A DNA stretch of 64,000 nucleotides from Labyrinthula sp. Ha (lineage: Eukaryota > Sar > Bigyra > Labyrinthulida > Labyrinthulaceae). Of the stretch, positions 34,618 to 43,565 are shown piece by piece. How positions within the stretch are numbered: the stretch's first letter is position 1; the number at the start of each line of letters is the position of its first letter. The translations under genes were made by a program, and so were the position numbers. Below the pieces are notes generated by a model, which was not told the DNA's origin, made no database searches, and saw nothing but the letters and a program-made list of their open reading frames with translations. Location: positions 1,054,001 through 1,118,000 of the forward strand of contig JAALGZ010000008.1 in the NCBI GenBank assembly GCA_015227615.1, in the 5' to 3' direction.

Positions 34618-35829
34618 TTATTTTTCGACTTCCATTTCTTCAATTAACCATTTCTGTGCTTTCTCCATTACTTTTTGTTTAAATTCTTCTTGAATGTTTA
34701 CTTGTTCAAAAAGATTGTCATCAACTTGATTTAAAAATTCATGCAAACTTTCAACAATGTCAAAAGAAAGCTTTTCAATTTCTTCGCAATCATCAGGGGC
34801 TTTAAATTCACAATTTTTTTCTTCTTTGTTTCTTTCTTTTGAAATCATGAACTGAATTAAACCTGATGGAAATCTGTTTTTAATTTTTCCATACTCTTCT
34901 GAAATTTTAGAGTACAAATTATAACTTGAAAAACATCCAAGGTAATGAAAGCAACATGTAGTTAAGCTAAGAAGTTTTTCGTAATCACTTTCAAGAAGAG
35001 CATGTTCGAAATCTTCTTCTTTTAAGGCAGGTCGAATGTCCTTTTCGTAACCAAAACCTTCTGGAACTAAACCACACAATCTGTCTCTAGCTAGTCTAAA
35101 TCCTTCAACTAATTGATCTAAATCTTTTCGTGCTTTTTTCATTACTTTTGTAATTTTAAGTCTAAATTTTTTGGAAACTCGTTTTTTCTCTAGAATTTGA
35201 TCTCCTACTCTAATTTGCCGAGTCTTAACTTGCATGATTCTAGTAAATGTTTCGTAACTAGTAGTTCTGAGTAAAGAATCTAAAAGGTTTTCAAGATTAG
35301 AAGGTGAGTAAACAAAGCATTGAAGTGGATTTGGTTGCTTAATTGGTTTTAGATTAAGCTCATCTTTTTCTTCCTTCTGCTCTGTAGATGTTTCTTCTGA
35401 AGAATGACTTGAATGTTTTGAATTTTCATGTAATTTTTCTTCCTCTGAATTTGTTTTTTGAACCAACTCTTTTTGAACTTGACCTTGTAATTGCTGGATT
35501 CTTTTCATTAACCTTTCTAAAAACTTTGCATGAAGTTTCTTGTCCACAATCATGGCAGATTTAATTAGTTCGTACACTTGATCAATATCTTTGTACCCTT
35601 CTTTCTGCACAAATTTAGCTAAACTGAGATCAATTAACCTTTGAAACTCAAGAAAAGCTTCGTATTGTTCATGAGAAAAATCTGTAGATTTCGAAGGTTT
35701 AAAATTATTACCAAAACAGTGAACATTTTTCTCATAAAAAGGATCTAAATCAACATTTAAAAGCTGACTAATGTGAGTGAAAAGTTTTGTAATTGCATTT
35801 GTTCCTTTTTTCAGTTTTCCTTTTCCCAT
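34618..35829 (-). CDS. hypothetical protein, 403 aa, weak BART-like N-terminal pattern
   Basis: I do not recognise this gene with confidence. Residues 1-110 are helical, and the pattern (DPFYEKN...F, then HEQYEAFLEFQRLIDLSLAKF) loosely resembles the BART domain that binds Arl2/Arl3 GTPases. Residues 112-165 are a coiled coil followed by a Ser/Glu/Lys-rich linker. Residues 170-300 contain a basic segment (KKRVSKKFRLKITKVMKKARK) and a helical domain. The C-terminal 80 residues are acidic. There is no transmembrane segment. The start MGKGKLKKG is the first ATG; its Gly2 and basic residues could allow myristoylation, but the consensus is imperfect. It sits 78 bp downstream of a PH-like gene on the same strand. 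Confidence 0.6.
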   Translation of the reverse strand: MGKGKLKKGTNAITKLFTHISQLLNVDLDPFYEKNVHCFGNNFKPSKSTDFSHEQYEAFLEFQRLIDLSLAKFVQKEGYKDIDQVYELIKSAMIVDKKLHAKFLERLMKRIQQLQGQVQKELVQKTNSEEEKLHENSKHSSHSSEETSTEQKEEKDELNLKPIKQPNPLQCFVYSPSNLENLLDSLLRTTSYETFTRIMQVKTRQIRVGDQILEKKRVSKKFRLKITKVMKKARKDLDQLVEGFRLARDRLCGLVPEGFGYEKDIRPALKEEDFEHALLESDYEKLLSLTTCCFHYLGCFSSYNLYSKISEEYGKIKNRFPSGLIQFMISKERNKEEKNCEFKAPDDCEEIEKLSFDIVESLHEFLNQVDDNLFEQVNIQEEFKQKVMEKAQKWLIEEMEVEK

Positions 35830-35907
35830 TTATTTTTCTAAAACGAACAAAAAAAATAGAAATTTTTTAAAATACTTAAGTATACTAAAAAAAGAAAACA
35901 CAGTAAA

Positions 35908-37434
35908 TTACACTTCTACATCACCCTTTAACTCAGCTCGTATTTCATCAAGAATAGAGTCAGATTCTATTTTCAAGTAGCTTTCAAATCCTTTTGGAAT
36001 AGTACCAAATCTAAAATATAGTTTTGAAATTATTTCAGAAAGAGAAATTCTTTTACTTTTCAAAGCAAAAACTAAATTTTCAGCTTTTAAATTTGAATCT
36101 GACTCTAATTGATCAATATCCAAACAATCTTCTTCCACTACAGAATATTCTAACTCTTTTTCAAAAAACACTTTTAGTCGCTTATTAATTTCTTTATAAT
36201 TATTTTCTCTTATTTTAAGATTTTTTTTCAATACTTTATTATTGCTCTTTAAAAATCTACTACTTAATTTAAGCCACATTTTTCCTTCTATATTATTATT
36301 CAAATATTTACTTAATTCTTTTCGTAATGAATTACATTCAATACTATCTGAACCAAGTGCTAAAGCATATAAATCAATACAAGAACGTAACATTTGTTCT
36401 TGATTACTTAATCTTATCATATGACCTTCAATTTCCTCTGCTGAACAATTTGCAACTGAAAAAGATTCTGTTGCTTCCTTAAATATTGAATAATATCCTT
36501 CAAATAACAAGCATTGATTTCTAACTTCTATTAAAAATATTCTTAACCACGATTTACATTCTTCTTCAGTTGAAAAATATAATTCTATTGTTTCTGTTCT
36601 TTTATCATTTAAAAAATTTGGGGATTCTGTTTGTAATAATAAACTAGAAACTTGTTTTTGAGAAGGTTCATCTTCATCTTCAATTTTTGGTCTTGACTTT
36701 CTTAATCTGGTTAATCGAGAAACACGAGATACAGAAGTTCTTTTTTTAGATATTCTTTTTGATTGATACTTTTTTGTTTTTCTTGGAGCTTCAAAAAATA
36801 ATTTCACACTTTTTTCTGTTTCGCACTTAATATTTTTTAACCGTTGAATAAGATAACTGTGTTCTTTTTTTATTTGTTTATTAAAAAACATATCATCAAA
36901 TTTATCTTGTGAAATAAAAGCACCATCTAAATCATCTTCCGTAAAGTCAATTTGTAATAGAGAATAAATACGTATTTTTCCAAGTGTAACGTGAACAAAT
37001 TTTTGTTTGTTTTGACTTAATCTACCTGTTCCAAATCTTAATTTATTTTTAATTTTATTACAAACAACAAAAACTGTTTTATTAATTAATTCTCCACCAG
37101 AAAGATTTATAATTTGCGATGACGCTTTAACTGGGTGAATTAACTCTTTTTTAGCTAGTGGATAACCTAAATCATGTAACTCTAAACCAACTTCATTTAA
37201 AGTTAATGGTTTTTTAATTGTTTGGGATCTTCCAAGAGATAAACTAGAAAAAGATTTTGTTAAATTTCTAGAATGTAAACTTCTATTGCTTTCAGATATG
37301 CTGACTTTTTCTAGTATATTTTTGGCGCTGTTATTACGAGTCAAAAGAGCTCGAGCTGCTGAAAAACTTTCTGAACGTTTTCGAAATGACGCTGTAATGT
37401 TTTCTGTTGATAATTTTCTACGCAATTTTTTCAT
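35908..37434 (-). CDS. PH-like domain protein, 508 aa
   Basis: The N-terminal 80 residues are Ser/Arg-rich and probably disordered and phosphorylated. Residues about 110-170 have a beta-strand pattern (KTVFVVCNKI, FVHVTLGKIRIYSLLQ) followed by a 110-residue basic insertion full of Lys/Arg/Ser. Residues about 283-305 (TIELYFSTEEECKSWLRIF) then match the last strand and C-terminal helix of PH domains, where one Trp is nearly invariant. The best reading is a PH fold split by a long loop. The rest is helical (380-508). A membrane-lipid or cytoskeletal adaptor role is inference. Codon use is very AT-rich, like its neighbours. It lies 78 bp upstream of, and parallel to, the 403-residue gene. Confidence 0.6.
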   Translation of the reverse strand: MKKLRRKLSTENITASFRKRSESFSAARALLTRNNSAKNILEKVSISESNRSLHSRNLTKSFSSLSLGRSQTIKKPLTLNEVGLELHDLGYPLAKKELIHPVKASSQIINLSGGELINKTVFVVCNKIKNKLRFGTGRLSQNKQKFVHVTLGKIRIYSLLQIDFTEDDLDGAFISQDKFDDMFFNKQIKKEHSYLIQRLKNIKCETEKSVKLFFEAPRKTKKYQSKRISKKRTSVSRVSRLTRLRKSRPKIEDEDEPSQKQVSSLLLQTESPNFLNDKRTETIELYFSTEEECKSWLRIFLIEVRNQCLLFEGYYSIFKEATESFSVANCSAEEIEGHMIRLSNQEQMLRSCIDLYALALGSDSIECNSLRKELSKYLNNNIEGKMWLKLSSRFLKSNNKVLKKNLKIRENNYKEINKRLKVFFEKELEYSVVEEDCLDIDQLESDSNLKAENLVFALKSKRISLSEIISKLYFRFGTIPKGFESYLKIESDSILDEIRAELKGDVEV

Positions 37435-40400
37435 TTATGGTTTTTTCGGAATCTTGTTTAGTTGTTGTAGTCGTTTTCGATGTCTTCTTTTTTTATGACA
37501 CAAGTTTTGTCTCGTTTTTTTTTCTGAATGGAGAATACGGAGAATTCAAAGAAAATACAATGTTGCATGACCATAGATTACTAAAAGTTCCCAGTGAGAA
37601 CTGAGAAGTAACAAAAATATTCCAAGATATAATCGTATTCAGTTACTTTATTTCCCGGTATTTGTTCTTATTAGCCCAGAAGAGAATTGTCGCGGGAGAA
37701 GAAGAGAAAAACCTCACGTGTCTTGTAAAATATCACTAACTTGGTCTTAGAAACATTTGTTCGCAGAAGAAGAGTAGACAGGAAAAGATACTGTAAGAAA
37801 AAAGGTTGTGATATTTTACAGCTAGTGGCAGTCTTATAGTACAACTATTCTTACCATTCTGGTCAAAATTTGTATAGCCCAGGAAAAAGCCAGCTTCTTT
37901 ATGGAGTTTTCCCTTCAAAGACTAAATATAAAATAACAACTTAAGCCTTAGAAATATGTATTTCAAGTGCAGAGCGTTAGACCTATTAAGTAAGATCTTG
38001 TGAATATATTGGAGTAGACAATTGTTGGCTATACTGAAAGTCATATTATGGCTAAAGTGAAATACTATAGACTACATTCTTTCAGATATTAGTACTAATA
38101 CTAACGTTCCTGTGTTTTTAATATGTGTACTTCATAATCACCTGTATTCCAGTCATTGCACACCGTTAGACTCAAATAGTAAGAACTAAGGAATATAAAA
38201 AAGCTGCAAGACCATAAGAGGATAAGAAAATAATAAACTCTGCGACGTTGTGTAGTTACAGAGCTTATAGCAATAGACTTACTACATATTCAGTTTAGAA
38301 AACAGTTCCTTGATGCCTTAACCAACATAAGAATAACGCAAAATCTTTCTAATTTTAAGTTTATAACACAACCTTTTCATAGGAACAACATAGTGGGGTA
38401 CTATTGCTTTGAAGACTCTGCGTGGTGTTACTCTTATTCCAAGGAATTATTAGGTTGCCTGACTAGGTAGCGACAGTTACGGTGAAACAACTGCAGTGCC
38501 GAGTAGGAGTTACAATGTTTGACTGCTAATTCTTGCATATAAAGATAGGTCCCATAATGGGTTCGGCAACTTCACAATTTAACATCCTAAACTACATTTA
38601 TTTTTGATAAGAGCCAAAAACCGTAAGACCCGTTTTTTAACAAAAACAATAGATGATGCTGCACAAAACTTAGATGAGGGTACATTGAGTGTTAAATGGC
38701 TAATTTTGGGATTATGTTTTATCCAAAAGATGAACAATTTTACAAAGATTTTTCTCTTAGGTTGTGGCTTTCTATTGATCTTCTAAGTAATATTTTGCGA
38801 GAAAAGAGTGTAAGTGAACATATGGGGACGAATGTGAGACGCTTATGTTGCACTTTCTCTTTTGACTTAAATTCGATACAAATAACTACTGGGGGACTTT
38901 CTAGTTGTTTTGCTACAATTGAGTTTTCATTAAAATTAAATATTCTAAGCTTATCATGAAACATAGTAATTGTTCATGTCATTAATAGGATATAAAGAAA
39001 GAACGAACACTCAACATGGAAACGATAGGAGATATTACCTTAACGGGTACTAACTTAGCATCATTAGGTCTGAAGTATTACCTAACGGTTGATTTTCTAT
39101 CAGCAGAGGCTTTTTGGTAATCAGGCCAAAGAAAACTTGTTTCTCCGTTAACAATTTTGCATAATTTGAATATAGAGCGCAAGCTCTTTTCAAGCTTTGC
39201 CTACAGTATGAAATCAATCTGATATGGAATTTCTAACTTTTGGCTCTGAGGTTAGAACACTTCCGTTATGACAGCATAAAAAACAGCCAAATCACTTAGA
39301 GAGTTATTACAATCACTGCGCTGAAGTCATCCAATCTGGACACCAACTGTTCCTGGGGGCTTATCTTTGAATCGTTTAAATCTAAGGGAAAGTTATTTAA
39401 TACCCTGTGGTTCAGTAGGCATTACGCCAGACTAAAATCAGCAAAACCCATCCAGTAACCAAACGGATTTAGAGTTCTAAAAAATTTTTACCGGGAGTTT
39501 CTAGTTAGACCTGAAATCACTAAACTGAAAATTAGAATTCAAGCAGAAAAGCGTTAAAAATTCTTGGCTTCAAGAATAAGCTCTGCAAATTTCGAGTAAT
39601 AAAGAAGCTTGTATGTACCTATTATGAGACCAATAAAAAATACAGACAAAGGTATTTGCATGTAAAGGCGTGCAAAGAACAGTGAATATCGTTTTCTATA
39701 TGATAAGGGATGCTGAATTGTACTAAATTTGTTAACAGCTCGAAACTTTATTTTGGGGATCTATAGAGGGGACCTGAATGACTGATTCGAGCACGAGCCT
39801 CGTAGACTTTGCAAGCATGTTTTTTCGAGAGAGAAGCAGAATGTGGTTATTGATGCAGAGAATAGAACTGCAACCTGAAACTAACTTCAATGAACGTCAT
39901 TTAAGCTTCCACGGGAATCTAAGACTTCATTTAACTAATATTTCGTTTAAAAACACGTTCTTAGAAAGAGTTACTTCTCAGGACACCTTCCCATTTATAC
40001 CTCTAAGTTTATGGTTAGCCGAGAAGGTCTAATTCTAGAGTTTATTATTCAAAGGAATTAATTAAAAAATATTTGTATCTCGAAGAATCACTATTGTCAT
40101 AGAGCATATTTTTGAACGGTTATGTTTATAAATAATCTTTCTTTCATACCTCAGTCTTGTGTTGTTCAAGTGATGGATTCGTTAGATTAGACTTGGCTTA
40201 AGATCTTCAACGGAAACAACGAATGCCAAATCTCGCCAAAAATCTCTATTTGGCTAGATGAATTTTGCCTAAGCTATTCTCCTGGAATTCTATCCACTTA
40301 AAAAATAAACTTATTGAGCAATTGGGTCATGTATGAGTAAACGACCATACATAAACTATTAAGATAAACTAAAGTAGGTTGAATGCACTTATATTGCTAT

Positions 40401-42137
40401 ATTATAAATCACTAAGAGGTTGTAGTCTTACTACTTTGGTTGCTTACTACTCGTTTAAGATATTTTTACTTATTTGCAAACTGAAACTAATTTCTAACGA
40501 AGAATCAATTTATCACTTTGCGGCACAGAATATCTTTGTTAACTATCTTTTGCGAACTAACTTTGAGCCATGAATACCATTTAAATGTTTGTTGGGATAC
40601 TAGAGTCTTTGTAGTATTAAGAATAAGTACTAGCATTAGGTTGACAAGAATGTTCTCAAGACTCATACCTGCCTTGCAGGGCTGACCATGAGTCGGCAAG
40701 ACAGATTGATAATAGGTTTCTTTTTTAGTGAACAACTAATTTGTCACCACTTAAATTCTATCATAACTTCTACTAGTACAAAACTATTCTAGTATGTTCA
40801 AGAAAGTCAGAGTGTGTCACAAACTTGTGTAAGAAAACTTTGAAGGAAGGTTCTTGGTGAGTACATTGTGATGAAATTTTTATTTTTGCTTAATACGAAG
40901 TAGCTTCTTTGCCAGTGATCCCCAAAGTTATTTGTCAATAATTATTAACAAAAAACTATTGCGTTGGAACAAAAGATATGTGTCAAGTTCTTCAAGATTT
41001 AGAATTTCTTAACTGGAACTCATAACAATGTTTATTTAAATTATCTTCTCTGTGAAATAAATTTGCTGGGAACAGTTGCTAAGTCTTATTGCACATGATA
41101 CGTTCTTGAAACATCTGCTAATTAAATATCTCAGTTAAGATAGTTCCTACAGCTGGGAGCGTTATCTTCCTTTGAGAACTCTGAACCAGTTGCATTTCAA
41201 GGTTGCATATGATGTTTAATTTTAACTTTCATTAAACTTCTCTGTAGCTTAGAGTGTCAATTCTTGAACTTCGCAGCTGGAACTTAATCACAACAAAAAG
41301 AAATTTTCATGACCAAAAATAATGTAGTAACAATTACCCCAGCTGTGGATATATAAAGAGGAACGTCCTAAGAATTATAAAATAAATACTACTAAGCTCT
41401 GTTTCATGGGCTATTAAAGCCTTATTCAGGTTACTATAGCAATAGTCTTACCAACTAGCCTGAAAATTCTTAATTTTTGTATTTGGATTCGTTGATCATG
41501 CATATGACGTGAAATTTTTTCTGCAAAAACCAAATGAAGTTGAAACCTATCGTATATGGTGTGAAACTTGCTCTGGTTTAACTTTCCTAGAGGCATAAGT
41601 ATAATATAAAGATGTACTAAGAAACATAGGCATTTGTATTTTAAATGAGGCTGCATTAAGATTTATTGATAGGCCTTTTTCCTGAATTCTTCTTTCTTTA
41701 TTGTTCTGTTAGCCCCCGACACTTATAGTTCCCTGTCATTCTAAATGAATGTAGACAATCACCATCTTTAGACAAAAATTAAATTTCAAAAATCCTTATT
41801 GATATATGATAATCAGAGTCAAAGTAGGAAACATAGTATTATTGATATTTCATACCTGGCCATTCACTAAATGAAAAAGCAGTGCTCTCCAAAGATACTA
41901 TCTCTGGTCTATTGCTACTTTGGTAAGAATGCATAGCTTACTCTCCCCAAAGTAAAGTACTCAGCATTGGTATATTTCTATGGCTAATGTTCGTCTATAT
42001 TTCTTGCTATTCTAATCATGTATAATCTGCAAAGAAAGTTCCGCACATGTTAACGTTAAACTATTGTAAGGAAAATCAAATATCTATTCGGAGTCCCCAG
42101 TTCGATAAACTTTCTTTGTGGTCTTAGAACACCTCGG

Positions 42138-42235
42138 TAACATAATATTGATACCTTACCAATAAAACTTTCGTGGAATATTCATTTCATTAAATATCGA
42201 AATAATTATCTATCGATAGTGATCTTATCAATAAA
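42138..42235 (+). repeat. diverged direct repeat, copy A
   Basis: TAACATAATATTGATACC, then CCTTACCAATAAAACTTTC and ATTCATTTCATTAAATATCG, align by eye with a segment 870 bp downstream in the same orientation. Identity is roughly 65-70 per cent with small gaps. Several TCAATAAAA and ATCGAT words recur. The sequence is AT-rich, so part of the likeness may be compositional. Confidence 0.3.
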
Positions 42236-43006
42236 ATATCGATATTTCAATAAAAGTAAACCAATATATATAACGGTACAAGCTCAATGGTACGTAACAT
42301 TTCCAAACTGCTTATTTCACCAAAACTAGTCGAAAACTAAGATTTATAAAACCTACAATACATCATTCGAAAGTGTTTCTATGATTAATTTTTTATCTGA
42401 AGTACTTTAGTATTAAATCAGATAAAGTTCAAAAGGAGAGTCAAGACCTTCACAAGCCAGCAGGAATACTGAATAACCGTAACCAAGTATGATTAAGGAA
42501 TGTACATAGTTAGTAACTGAGCAAGTTTACTGGACTCTTTTAATAACACTTGGAATTAGTTTTTTTGACTAATAATCCTTCAAAAATAATATTCTACTGT
42601 GCCTTGTATTGATCTTCTCTCACATAGATTCTTATCAAGACTTCTATATTCAACTTAAAGAAAAAAAAGGCAGGAATGTATATATTCAAGTGAGATTCCT
42701 TCTATAAAATTCTATAGAAACTTTTATTTATATTTCCAGCAAGTACCAATTCAGCTAAGCCTCTTACGAGAGCTGAACCTATTGTATCATACTTTGGACC
42801 TAGGCAACCAAGAAGTTGCTAATACAGCAAGAACCAAAAGAAGAATCAGCTTGGAACCTTTCAGGAATCAGTACATGATAGTGCTCAGTATAGAACACCT
42901 TGGTTTTGTTTAGAAAAGTGAAAAATCAGTCTTTTCTTCTATTTATACGTGGTATAAAAAATGTCACTGCGGAGAATATCGAATTTCCCAAAAATAAATT
43001 GTTCTG

Positions 43007-43120
43007 ATAACTCTATTGATATAGAGAAAAACCTTATTGACAATAAACTTTCAAGAATGTTAATTTCATAAAATAATGAATTATTGTTTTATTGATAGTA
43101 TTTGGATAATATTATTTTGT
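43007..43120 (+). repeat. diverged direct repeat, copy B
   Basis: This is the partner of the segment at 42,138-42,235: TAACTCTATTGATATAG, then CCTTATTGACAATAAACTTTC and TTAATTTCATAAAATAATG follow in the same order. It lies about 450 bp upstream of the ALKBH5-like gene. Confidence 0.3.
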
Positions 43121-43505
43121 TACTGCTTTCTAGTATTTAATATTTTACTTTTCTTTTTGCTGTTATTGAATTTCGTTTTAAATATTAATGTTTTCTTGAA
43201 CTCGGGAGAAAAAAGACAATAATAAAATTCTATATATTTCTCGTAAAAAAGAGAAACATAAAAATAACAGTACATAAATTAGAATATAAAAAAATATTGA
43301 TTTAAAAACTTAATAATATATAATTTAAATAAAAAAGAAATACTTTTATGTTTAGTTTTTGTTTATTTGTTTTTTATAAAACTCTTCTAAATAGATTATT
43401 TTTTTTATGAGACATATTTAAATATTAATTTCTCGATAATTTTCTTGATGGACATTTTCAACGGTCACCAAATTATTCCCAATAAAAAGAATGTCCTATT
43501 CGATC

Positions 43506-43521
43506 AATAAACGGCTAATAA
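43506..43521 (+). promoter_or_regulatory. 16 bp upstream motif AATAAACGGCTAATAA, copy 2
   Basis: Identical to the motif before transaldolase and in the same orientation, 44 bp before the ATG used here. CTATTCGATC directly precedes it. A shared core-promoter element is the simplest reading. Confidence 0.4.
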
Positions 43522-43565
43522 TTCAAACGTCTAGAATTGACCGTTGAAACTTGATCAACGAAAAA

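Larger units (their letters stand above)
37435..43565. other. longest gene-free stretch
   Basis: About 6.1 kb without a recognisable gene. Frames are under 90 codons. From about 42.1 kb on, AT content rises sharply. Two diverged copies of a roughly 100 bp AT-rich segment lie at 42,138-42,235 and 43,007-43,120 and are listed separately. The right end holds the promoter of the ALKBH5-like gene. Confidence 0.5.
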
